The notes under the pieces were generated by a model. That model saw nothing but the letters and a program-made list of their open reading frames with translations, made no database searches and was not told the origin of the DNA. Positions 44,272 to 54,043 of a stretch of 64,000 nt of DNA are shown piece after piece. Source of the DNA: Tupaia tana (lineage: Eukaryota; Chordata; Mammalia; Scandentia; Tupaiidae). The stretch lies in contig JAKSZU010000005.1 of the NCBI GenBank assembly GCA_026018925.1, forward strand, positions 82,015,398 to 82,079,397, in the 5' to 3' direction. Positions within the stretch are counted from its first letter, which is position 1, and each line of letters starts with the position of its first letter. The translations under genes and the position numbers were made by a program.

Positions 44272-44450
44272 CATTTCAGTGTTAATTGCAGTACTAGTCG
44301 CGATAGGCAAGATATGAAATTAACCATGTCCATCAACAGATGGATGAATTGTTTAAATTCCATACACATCTGAATACTTTTTATTCATTGAAAAGAAGAA
44401 AATCTATCATTTGATAATACATGTCTTAACATAGTAAGTACAGTGATTTC
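44272..44450 (+). mobile_element. L1 ORF2-end/3' segment, opposite orientation to its neighbour
   Basis: TTAATTGCAGTACTAGTCGC, then CCATGTCCATCAACAGATGG and ACACATCTGAATACTTTTTA match the sense L1 segment near the ORF2 stop. It directly abuts the antisense 3' UTR. Confidence 0.65.
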
Positions 44451-45096
44451 TCTTCCCTATCATCAAGTTTTCCTACAGATATATTTTATAAAAATCTTTT
44501 AAAATTGCACTTATCTTTACTAATGAATACATATATGCATGTGTATGCATCTGATATAGCTATTAACATCTAAAAAGATGTAAGAAATAAACAAGAGGTC
44601 ATAACAACTGATATGGTATAATTTCCAGGGCAATATAAATGTCTATTGTCAATTTCTATTATTGAGTATAGTTAAAGATTTTTCTCTCAAGTCTTTTGTA
44701 AACATTCATAAAATATAAATGAACCAGAAATCATCAGTAGCATCATATGTTATATATAAACAAAAGTAAACTGGTCAGTCATCCTTAATTAATATTCTCA
44801 AATATTTATAGTAGATGCATTAGGTGTATGTGTATTGGTTTAGGTATAAGAGAGAGAAAGGGAAAAGAAAGGAGACACTGTAAAACAATATTTAATTGAA
44901 AATATTGTGGAAACAAGTGAACCATATTGAATAGTTTTTAACAATTTTTGTCCGTTTTTAAGATCTTTTCTCTGTAACAGTTTAATAGTTGTATTCGAAA
45001 ACTTTTCATCTTTATACTTAAAATTGATAGCAAGCTTTAGATAATTTGTGTTTCAATATCTTCTGTGCATTTTCAGGTACAAAATCATTCGTTCTG
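44451..45096. other. AT-rich DNA, nothing recognised
   Basis: No feature supported. Confidence 0.5.
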
Positions 45097-45110
45097 ATAT
45101 AGGAATTGTT

Positions 45111-45262
45111 TTATGTATTTATTTATTTGACCAGAGAGGGACAGAATGAGGGAGAGAGAAAGGGAAAGTGAGAAAGTAAGTCGCCAGGTCTAGGATTCAA
45201 ACCCTGGCCATCAATGTAGGAGGCCAGCTCCCTTAAGCACCACGCCACCTGCTGACCCCATA
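45111..45262 (-). mobile_element. tRNA-derived SINE, short form, with perfect 14-bp TSD
   Basis: TTTGACCAGAGAGGGACAGA to CACGCCACCTGCTGACCCC. ATATAGGAATTGTT at 45097-45110 and 45263-45276. It proves that the short form is a complete insertion unit. Confidence 0.95.
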
Positions 45263-45331
45263 ATATAGGAATTGTTGTTCAAACACGTGCTTAGAGAGAT
45301 GTTAAAGAGGAAAGGCAAGAATAGGATTTCT

Positions 45332-45353
45332 CTTTTTTTTTTTTTTTTTTTTT
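45332..45353. repeat. Poly(T) tract
   Basis: About 20 uninterrupted T, with no SINE or L1 attached that I can see. Confidence 0.9.
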
Positions 45354-45867
45354 GCCAAATATTGGAGTAAAACCTAAAATTAAACCTGCAATATTAATAT
45401 GAATCAACATACATTCATATTATATTTCACATTCACATAACAGCACGATCCCTTGAAAAGAAATAGGTATATAAGTTAGTGATTCAGTTAATTGATCTGA
45501 TATAATATGTAAATGAGCACTACCATCTATAATCTTCCATCTTCTTCTTGTAGCTTTTTAAATGTGTTGTCTTATTCTTTCATTTATCAGTGTAATCAAG
45601 AACCTATTTTTGTGCCAAAGAATATTAGAGCTTTTCATTCATCCCCAATTACTACTCCCCATGTATTTTATTCAAGCTTCTTTATATTTGGGGAGGGAGT
45701 ATCTATTCCCTTTTTTCTTTTATTTCGTTCTCTTTCTTTTCATGTTTTCTCAGTTCTAACAGTAAAATTATGAAACTAGCATCATGTTGTATAAGGAATT
45801 TTAAGAGTAAGACTGCCTTTTAATTAATTCCAAACAGCATTTAGAATCTAACCTGACACTTAATTTG

Positions 45868-45868
<1 letters not shown>
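45354..45868. other. AT-rich DNA, nothing recognised
   Basis: No feature supported. Confidence 0.5.

Positions 45869-45869
<1 letters not shown>

Positions 45870-45905
<36 letters not shown>
45870..45905. repeat. (TTA)n microsatellite as SINE tail
   Basis: About 12 TTA units immediately before the short-form SINE on the tail side. Confidence 0.95.
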
Positions 45906-45907
<2 letters not shown>

Positions 45908-46024
45908 TCACCAGAGAGAGAGAGAGAAAGGAAAATTGAGAAAGCAAACCACCAGGTCCGAGACTCAAGCTATGGTCAACCATGTGGGAGTCAAATGTTA
46001 ACTACCATGCCACCTGCTGGCCCC
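45906..46024 (-). mobile_element. tRNA-derived SINE, short form
   Basis: TTCACCAGAGAGAGAGAGAG, then ACCAGGTCCGAGACTCAAGC and CATGCCACCTGCTGGCCCC. Confidence 0.9.
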
Positions 46025-46134
46025 TGCAAAATATCTTAAAATATAAAAGAACGAAGATTTTCATAAAGCAAAGAGATCAATCATTTCAAAATATGATGAA
46101 GTATCCAAATGTATGAGCACTAAAACACCTTATG

Positions 46135-46402
46135 GGGGCCAGCCCCGAGGCCTAGTTGTTAAGGGAGCCTTGATCCCTCTATGGCTGACTGCAATTCAAA
46201 AACTGGCCCCAGAAGCTTAGAAAACATTTTGGACACATGTGCATCCATGCCCCTAAATCTTGACAGGATAGAGAAATGGAGAAGGAATTGAAGTGCGACC
46301 ACACTCCATTGGGGGTGGGGGGTGATTTCTCCCTTTCCTTCTCTCTCTATGTCTCTCTAGCCAACATAGGTGCTCTCTGGAGGAGGGCGAAGGGAAAGTC
46401 TT
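46135..46402 (+). mobile_element. tRNA-derived SINE, long form, old
   Basis: GGGGGCCAGCCCCGAGGCCT, then GTGCATCCATGCCCCTAAAT, GAGAAGGAATTGAAGTGCG and the end TAGGTGCTCTCTGGAG. Confidence 0.8.
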
Positions 46403-46659
46403 TTGAAATGAAAAACAGGAAACCACAGTTAACATGAAGGAAAGAAGATTTTATTGTAATGATAGGCCATGGGAACACATTGAATTGACGTAAAAGAAAG
46501 AAAGGGATTTAACTACAGAGAAAGGGAGAAAATTCCAGTTTTTTGTAAATGCAGATTGAAAACAATAAAAGTGGTGGTTAAATATAAAATAACTACAAAA
46601 TCAAAACATCATCTTAATAATATTGAAAGATAGAAATAAAAGTCAAAAAAGGAGAACTT

Positions 46660-46927
46660 TTTTTTTTTTTTGGACAGGTTTTTGCTATAGGGTGCGTGTG
46701 CACACCAGAAAGATAGAGAGAGACAGAGAGATAGAAAGCGAGAAATCACCCCTCCCCCCAGGGGGAATGGCCATGCCTCAATCCCTTCTCCTCCATTCTC
46801 CTCTAGGGATCTTGGGTACGAACACATACATGCCCGGCATGAGTTTAAGCCGCCGGGTCCAGGACTCAAACCGCAATCGACTACATGGGAGTTCAGTGAC
46901 ATAGCCATTACGCTAACTGCTGGTCCC
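46660..46927 (-). mobile_element. tRNA-derived SINE, long form, fairly young
   Basis: GGACAGGTTTTTGCTATAGG to GCTAACTGCTGGTCCCC. Approximate duplication AGGAGAACTTT / ATGAGAATTTT. Confidence 0.93.
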
Positions 46928-47020
46928 CAAAATGAGAATTTTTCATGAGATGCTATAAGTAAAAATATAAACAAATATCATGCTGAAAATATTAATTCAG
47001 AAATGTTAGAAGAATGAGAG

Positions 47021-47452
47021 GCCAGCAGGTGGTGGGATGGCGAAGGCACTTGAGTCCCACATGGTCGAACGTGGCTCAACTCTCAGAACCAGTGATGTAA
47101 CCATCATACCAGGCACGTGTTTATGGGTGCCCAAAATCCAGAGATGAGGATAGAGGAGAAACAGTGTGGCATGGTCATTCCCTCCACCCTGGGTTGATTT
47201 CTCACTTTCCCTCTCTCTTTCCAGGTGCCATAGTAGTTCTGGATTCCCGTGTGGACTACCATCATTCAAGTCCTTGAACAGGTAGCTTGGACAACACATA
47301 AGGCATGTGTTAGTGCATGCCCCAAATCCGAAGAAGAGAATAGAGAAGAAGGGATTGTGGCATGAAAAGTAATTGTGCCCAAATTCCCTCTTTTGCCCAA
47401 ATTCCCTCTTTTGCTTTTTAGTGAGCATGCTTGCCTTACATCCTAAACCTAA
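47021..47452 (+). mobile_element. Two tRNA-derived SINEs fused head-to-tail
   Basis: The first copy, 47021-47220, runs GAGGCCAGCAGGTGGTGGGA to TTTCCCTCTCTCTTTCC. The second starts at once, 47221-47452: AGGTGCCATAGTAGTTCTGG to GCTTGCCTTACATCCTAAAC. There is no spacer, and the first lacks its CCTATAGCAAAAACC end. An exact 18-bp tandem duplication lies at 47377-47412. Confidence 0.85.
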
Positions 47453-47630
47453 ATTTTAAAAAAATAAAATAGTAACAGAATGGAGTTCACATATACACTT
47501 CTGGAAATATCAATTGTAGAAATGAGGCTGACTAGCTCTAGGATTCCATCTTGTTTTTGTTTGCCTTTCATTTCTCCTGTCTATGTGTATAACAAATTGG
47601 CATTCTCCCTCACTCAACTGACCACTGTTT

Positions 47631-47935
47631 TGTTTGTTTGTTTGTTTGTTTGTTTGTTCGTTTGTTTGTTTTTTTGAGAGGTTTTTGCCATAGGTCACAT
47701 GGCACACTAACCAGAAAGACAGAGAGAGACAGAGAGACAGAAAGTGAGAAATCACCCCTACCCGGGGGGATGACCACACCGCAATCCCTTCTCTTCCATT
47801 CTCATCTCGGGATCATGGGCACGCATGCACATGGGCCCAGAGTGAGTTTAAGCCACTGGGTCCAGGACTCGAACCACAGTCAACTAACTACATGGGAGTC
47901 CAGCAACAAAGCCTTTACACCAACTACTGGTCCTG
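47631..47935 (-). mobile_element. tRNA-derived SINE, long form, with (TTTG)n tail and TSD
   Basis: TTTG repeats at 47631-47672, then GAGAGGTTTTTGCCATAGGT to CAACTACTGGTCCTG. Duplication TCAACTGACCACTGTT (left) / TCAGCTGACCATTGTT (right). Confidence 0.94.
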
Positions 47936-50252
47936 TCAGCTGACCATTGTTAAAGATTATGAGATTGCAGGGGGACTCCTGCTCTTACCTCAGGTGTTTC
48001 CCCTGGAGCGACTTCAGGGTGGCAGCAGAAGATGGAATACAAAGTGTAGCAGAGCCTATAGGTAAATTTACCCTATAGTAACCCCTGTGCAGTTCATTAT
48101 TGCAGTGGTCTTGTTCTTGTTTCAATTCCACTGATCTTACACTTGAACAGGTGGTAAGCCATCTGGGAGGCCAAAATCAAAACTGACTTAAGTAGTAAAT
48201 GTGGTAGAATGGAAACAGTAATGAGTAGGCCAAGGCCTTAATGGAGTGGGGTACTGTCAGTAACAGATACACTATTAGAAAGCCTGTAGTTAGAAAGTCC
48301 TACTGAGCATGGAGAAAACAGGTGATTGGTGATGTTCTGAATTCTACCATTTAGAGTTCTGGGAAAATCCCAGAGATGGTTGGAGTAACTCCACAATTTA
48401 CTACGCTGGAGGAAATTCTACGCTAACTAGGTGTTCCCAGAGGAGAGGACTTGATTAGGTACTCTGAGCACCACAGACCAGTGAGTGAGTCTGAAGACTC
48501 CCAAGAAATACCACAAACACTTTTAGGGGGTTTTACTGAAGCTATAGGGAAACAAAGTGCATGAAGAAAAGCAGAAAGCCTGTGCCCACTGCTGCAGAAT
48601 GTTCAAGTTTATATAGGAAGGGAATTGAAAGCCAGGCAAAGCTGGAAATGTTAGGGATGTTCGTGCCTTAGAGAAAGATATATGAGCCATATATTCCTCT
48701 AACTTGATGCTTTTATCCAAAAAGATTAAACAACAAGGGGAGCATATAGAGGTAATGGATACAAAGTCGCTAGAATATAGGCATGTCTGCCAGTCAGTAG
48801 GATTCACACTATAATTTCTCAGAGTAATTGGTATCCCAAGTGCTGGGATCCATGGAACAAAGCCTTGTCTTATAACAAGGATTTTGCTTTTGAACATAAA
48901 GAGAAGCTACAAGTTTTCCTCTCATCCAATCCAAAACTCAAGCTACTAGACAGCTCAGTGATACCTGGGAGGAGATATTGATCAAAAACCAATTAGGAGA
49001 GATTACACAATTGTAGAACTAGTCAAGTTTACCACTCAAAGGAAGAGAAACAAACAAAACAAACAGAAATGCAACAACAAAAAGAACAAAAGAACAATTA
49101 TGTGATTGCTCTGATTGTGGGATGCTAGCGGGGATTAAATCAGATGAAATGATGCCCAAATGTCAAACATAACTTCTGATACATTTTGGCTGACCCTAAA
49201 GCAATGCATATACAATGTAGAGTCAGGCGATAACAACAGTCATTTAGCAGACCTAGTATCCTAGGAGCTTACATTAGAATGGCCTGAGACTATGAAGACG
49301 ATCCCCCATTATGCGGGACTACTCTGGGAGAATTCCAAGATTGGTTAGAGAACTGGATATAAGGTCTGCTGTATACACTCATATTTTATGAAGCTGAATG
49401 ATGAGCTGTTTATGATGTGCATGAAAGATTGCATTTTACAGTCAGCTCTAGGAACTTGGTATGGGATGTGAGTCTTGGTGATGACCATGGTGGGCCATTC
49501 TATTGCTGGAATCACAGTAATAATTGGAAATAGTGAAATGGGAAGGATCTGCCACTGGGAAAACCAAGGTTGGATAGAATTAAAGAAGATGAGGGAAAAG
49601 ATAAGGTGAAAATATCGAGGTAATGAAAGGGAAGTAGAAGCAGTTTCCTGTGAATAGTCTCTGGAAGGATCCGATTCTGCCAGAGAAAGTGCTCTTGCCT
49701 CTGTGGAAGGCTTTTGGCTGAAGGTAAGCAGTTTACTCTTTTGTCTCCTTCAGGGGAGGGGTTGATGCCATACTTAAGGACGTCCCTTCTCATGAAGGAG
49801 CCTCAGACATGTACAACCCCTAATCCCAGGGACTGAAGATAAGGTCAACATCTCCTCTGCCTTATGTGTGAAGGATAATTGGAGGCCAATTGTGGATTTG
49901 AATTTATACTGGACATTCTAATAAGCAAGCAGTCTTGACACTGATGGTCCCTAGAGGAAATGCATTATGCCTACATCTGAATATATACTGGAGTTGGAAA
50001 GACTTCCAAGATTTGCATTTTACTATTTCAAGTGAGCGCATTATTACTAGAGTGGGAAAATCTGTTTTGGTGTGTCATTCTAAGTGGAAACCTGTTTATT
50101 TGCCATGTCGATGAAAATAACCAACTCTGCAAGATAATAATTAATGCAGTTTATTTCTTAAGCAAGCATTTGAGTGACCTAGAAAATGGAGAGAAGGCAA
50201 AAATGTGCCTTTCTCTTGGGGTGGTCAGGTATAGAAATTCCTTTTATTTGAT

Positions 50253-50506
50253 ATTTTTTTTCTTTTGGGAGAGGTTTTTGCCATAGGGTGAATGCACTCA
50301 CCAGAAAGACCGAGAGAGACAGAGAGACAGAAAGTGAGAAATAACCCCCCAGAGGGATGGCCATGCCACAATCCATTCTCCTCTCGAGATCTTGGGCACA
50401 CACAAACATGCGCCCGGCATGAGTTTAAGTCACTGGGTCCTGCACTTGAACCCTGGTCGACTACATGGGAGTCCAGTGACATAGCCATTATGCCAACTGC
50501 TGGTCC
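50253..50506 (-). mobile_element. tRNA-derived SINE, long form, with perfect 13-bp TSD
   Basis: GGGAGAGGTTTTTGCCATAGG to GCCAACTGCTGGTCC. CCTTTTATTTGAT at 50240-50252 and 50507-50519. Confidence 0.95.
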
Positions 50507-50632
50507 CCTTTTATTTGATTTTGAAAGTGCATTTAGTGAAGAACTTTCCATTGGCCTGGTCCAAAAAGGGAGGACATGTGGAAGTGAGGGCTTGTACCAG
50601 AGATAAGGGGGCTTGTATACAGTCACAAGGTG

Positions 50633-50822
50633 CTGTCCCAAGGACAGGATATTGGAAGAGTCCTGTTATTAATGAGTCAAAATGGTCTGTAAATGATTGC
50701 GGGGTGATACTTACTCATTACGGGGGTACTATGCCAGGGACAGGATGTAGGAAGATTTTTGTTATCAAATAGATCAAAATGCTCTGTTAATGTCTGTGGA
50801 TGTGACTCACTCCAGGCCCTCT
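50633..50822 (+). repeat. Diverged ~95-bp tandem duplication
   Basis: Unit 1 reads CCCAAGGACAGGATATTGGA, then GAGTCAAAATGGTCTGTAAA. Unit 2 reads GCCAGGGACAGGATGTAGGA, then GATCAAAATGCTCTGTTAAT. Spacing is about 95 bp, with matching order of motifs within each. Confidence 0.7.
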
Positions 50823-51239
50823 GGAAGGGATTTTCGAAACAGAAAAAAGCAGTCAGAATTCTGCCCTCAGTCAACAAGAGAGTTGTTAATATAAAAAACA
50901 AACAAACAAACAAACAAACAAAACAAAAAAAAATAAAAATAAAAAAAAACAGCCTTTTGATGACTCCAGAAATTTTAAGAACTTGGGATAGAAAACTGAC
51001 ACGAACAGAATATCGATCCGCTGCTACCGTTTTAGCAGCATGGACCAATCAAGTACACACACACAGATAATGAGGCCACCGAAAGCAAAATCAAGCTGAT
51101 ATTATATTAGTATCTAAAAATATACCTTAAAGCAAATAATTGTAAGAAACAAATGTGCGTATTTTGTAATAATCAAGAATTCAATTCAACAAAATTATGC
51201 AATAATTATAAATATACGTACCTTTTTTTTCTTTTTATT

Positions 51240-51546
51240 CATACCTATTTTTTCTTTTTTTTTTCTTTTTTTTTTTTTTTGGAGAGGTTTTTGCTATAGG
51301 GCGCGTGCGCTCGCCAGATAGACAGAGAGAGACAGAGAGACAGAAAGCGAGAAATCACCCCCCAGGGGGATGGCCACGCTGCAATCCCTTCTCCTCCATT
51401 CTCCTCTCAGGATCTTGGGCATGCACGCACACGCGCCCGGCGTGAGTTTAAGCCGCTGGGTCCGGGACTCGAACCGCGGTTGACTACGTGGGAGTCCAGC
51501 GACATAGCCATTACGCTAACTGCTGGTCCCCATACCTATTTTTTCT
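51240..51546 (-). mobile_element. Youngest-looking full-length SINE with perfect 16-bp TSD
   Basis: The element proper is 51256-51530: a T-rich tail, then GGAGAGGTTTTTGCTATAGG to GCTAACTGCTGGTCCC. CATACCTATTTTTTCT lies at 51240-51255 and 51531-51546. Nearly all CpGs are intact, including ACGCGCCCGGCG. Confidence 0.97.
51465..51518 (-). promoter_or_regulatory. Intact pol III A and B boxes of the young SINE
   Basis: On the minus strand: the A box TAGCGTAATGG at 51518-51508 and the B box GGTTCGAGTCC at 51475-51465. Both are full matches to the consensus forms. Confidence 0.75.
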
Positions 51547-51970
51547 ATACCAATGATATTAAGAAAAAGTTGAGAAATAAGATAGACAAATTGACTGTAA
51601 TACAGCTCAGTGCCTAAATAATAACACATGTAAACAGATTATCAAAAAAGTATATAGATTTGGGAATTGTGATTGATAAAATTCATCTAAAAGGTATACA
51701 TTAAATATTATTCCCCAAAATGTAGGTTACATACTGATTGCAGTGCACATTAAATAGTTCACAAATTATCTTCTGACCAAGACAATCAGTTTAAAGAAAT
51801 ACCAAAGGAATGAGAAGATGTCTTCTCCCTCCCAGAGTAGAATTAAGTAAGAAATCAATTTTATAACAATAAATAAATGTTTGTGATGATGGTTAAATTT
51901 ATTTCCCTGGTTTGATTGCTATATGCTATAACAATGTATGAAAAAATCATAGGGATTTTTTGTGTGTGTG
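51547..51970. other. AT-rich spacer between two inverted young SINEs
   Basis: No feature. A short TG run lies at 51960-51972. Confidence 0.5.
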
Positions 51971-51995
51971 TGCCAAGAAAAAACATGAAAAACTA

Positions 51996-52260
51996 GGAAC
52001 CAGCAGTTAGCGTAATGGCTATGTCGCTGGACTCCCATGTAGTCGACCGCGGTTCGCATCCCGGACCTGGTGGCTTAAAACTCACGCCGGGCACGTGTGT
52101 TTGCATGCCCAAGATCCCAAGAGGAGAATGGAGGAGAAGGGATTGCAGCGTGGCCATCCCCTCTGGGGGGTGATTTCTCGCTTTCTGTCTCTATGTCTCT
52201 CTCTGTCTGTCTGGCGAGCGCACGCGCCCTATGGCAAAAACCTCTCCCAAAAAAAGAAAA
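51996..52260 (+). mobile_element. Young full-length SINE with perfect 18-bp TSD
   Basis: GGAACCAGCAGTTAGCGTAA to CCTATGGCAAAAACCTCTCC plus A-rich tail. The 18-bp repeat AAAAAACATGAAAAACTA lies at 51978-51995 and 52261-52278. The A box TAGCGTAATGG (52008-52018) is intact. The B box GGTTCGCATCC (52051-52061) has a mismatch at its seventh base. Confidence 0.97.
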
Positions 52261-52278
52261 AAAAAACATGAAAAACTA

Positions 52279-52734
52279 AAAGAAAAAGAGAGGTAATTAA
52301 TATCAGCATTTAAACTCTGGGTAAATACTTAATGAACAATTCTATGACAGTAAGATTCCGTAATATTTCCACAAACAATATTATAATAAGTTTAAAATTT
52401 TAGATGAAATAGGAAAGTCATTGAAAATGATAAAAAATAGAAATAATTTTGCATCTATTCAATAAACTAATTTTAATTGAAATTATTGTCACAAAAGAAA
52501 TTCTAGGCCATGGTGAATTTATCATTGGACTATCACATATATTTAAAGCAACAGATAGCACACAGAATTTAACAGGAAGGAAAAAATAATTTTGTTTCAT
52601 AATGCCAACATTATCATAATAATACTACTTACCATGATCATTAAAAAATTAGGTTTATATCATAAATACAAATGTAAAATTGAAAACAAAATTTTTAAAG
52701 AATTATTTATTTATTCATTCATTCATTTTATTTT
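52279..52734. other. AT-rich DNA, nothing recognised
   Basis: No feature supported. Confidence 0.5.
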
Positions 52735-52800
52735 AATTAGACCAGAGAGAAACACACAGAGAGCGAGAGAGAGAAAGAAAAGGCTGCATCAGAAGAGTGT
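52735..52800 (-). mobile_element. Short-form SINE, tail half only
   Basis: AATTAGACCAGAGAGAAACA, then GAGCGAGAGAGAGAAAG. The tRNA-like head is missing. Confidence 0.55.
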
Positions 52801-53098
52801 CTGAGTGTCTTTAAACAAACATCCTACAGAAAACATTACATATGTCTTTGGAACATTATTTTAGAAGTCTTGATCTAAAAAAAAAAAAAAAAAAACAAGA
52901 AATTTCCAAAAATAGAAGGAAAATAGGGAAATCAAAGAGATAAAACTGTATTTCTTAGATATGATTATAAATGTAGCAATCTCCTACCAAAAAGATTGAT
53001 GGGCTCCTCTAATAATATTCACCAGTTTTCTACACAGAGAATTAATAAAGGTATTTTTTTAAAATAATAAAAATATTTATTTACCTATTTATTTGTGT

Positions 53099-53187
53099 AA
53101 TATTTCAAGCCGCTGGGTTGAAGACCCAGACCAAAGTTGGCCATGTGAGAATCTAGCGCCTTGACCACCTCATCACCTCTGGCCCCA
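53099..53187 (-). mobile_element. Short-form SINE, head half only
   Basis: CAAGCCGCTGGGTTGAAGAC, then TTGGCCATGTGAGAATCTAG and CACCTCATCACCTCTGGCCCC. Confidence 0.7.
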
Positions 53188-53930
53188 CCAGTTTTTGTTT
53201 TTAAAATGTGCTCTATGTGAACAAGAACAATGAGTTTGTGGAAAAGTGCTAGAGTGTAGAGAGGCAGTTGATTTACTCTGAATAGACCACCTGTGTGTGT
53301 TAATTGGTGTTTATCAAAGTTAGGTTCCTACTCTTCCAAGGAGAATGGAGATTCTCAGTGATTACATTTCAAAGGTTTGGTTTTTGGGTCCAGTGAGAAA
53401 CACATTTCTGAACTAACAACAGGCAGGGATAAGATTTACATCTTAATAGGGTAAAGAAAAGATTTACAATTCTCAATGTTCTTGTAAGTGCTCTAAGAAA
53501 AAGGAAGCCAGAGGCCTAGAGCCAAGAAGAAGCCTCACAGATTAAAGGCCATCTTGATCCTTGTGTTCCCGAGACAAGTTCAAACTAGATTTATTTGTTA
53601 CAGTTTGACCAAATTTTGGTTTTTCTAATATTTGACATTTTTTTCAGCTATGCCTTATTATTTACCTCATATTAAATATGGTGAGCAAATCTGATACATA
53701 TTATTTTTTTTTAATTTGAGACTTGCTTTATGGAATACTAGATAATTTTCTCCATGTGTTGCAAAAGTATCTTAAAATACTTATAATTTACCATTACACA
53801 CACACACACACAATTATGTATATAGATGCACTGTATTTTTATACAGATATGGACAGATGTATAAATACTATACATTATAGTTCAATATAGGATGACATAT
53901 ATTTAATACAAACGTACAAGGGATATTCAA
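53188..53930. other. Unassigned DNA
   Basis: 53290-53600 is less AT-rich (AACAACAGGCAGGGATAAGA, then AAGCCAGAGGCCTAGAGCCA) and may be an old LTR or unique sequence. A short (CA)n lies at 53796-53812. Confidence 0.4.
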
Positions 53931-54043
53931 AAAGTTCATGGAAATATGTCTTATGAACAAACTAAATGTGTGTGGCTTTTATTCTTTTGGTACCAAATAG
54001 ACTTTATTATTTCATTTTATGACAAACTTTTTGAAATTCCCTC
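53931..54043. mobile_element. Small mariner-like MITE, copy 2
   Basis: GGATATTCAAAAAGTTCATGG at the left and ACAAACTTTTTGAAATTCCC at the right form imperfect inverted ends. The interior has TTTTGGTACCAAATAGACTT. Confidence 0.6.

Larger units (their letters stand above)
47950..51120 (+). pseudogene. Unrecognised decayed block with coding-like plus-strand fragments
   Basis: About 3 kb less AT-rich than its flanks, almost without SINEs (only one, at 50253-50506). Several plus-strand stretches look like diverged protein in shifting frames: 49270-49500 (e.g. PLCGTTLGEFQDWLENWI, then DVSLGDDHGGPFYCWNHSNN), 49795-49920 (NISSALCVKDNWRPIVDLNL), 50030-50240 (ICHVDENNQLCKIIINAVYF), 50540-50860 and 50950-51070. 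Stops and frame changes separate them. Minus-strand 48480-48640 has a TATATAAACTTGAAC-like string upstream of CAGTAAAACC, as an LTR might. An old endogenous retrovirus or other captured gene is possible, but I cannot assign a family and would not rely on it. Confidence 0.3.
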
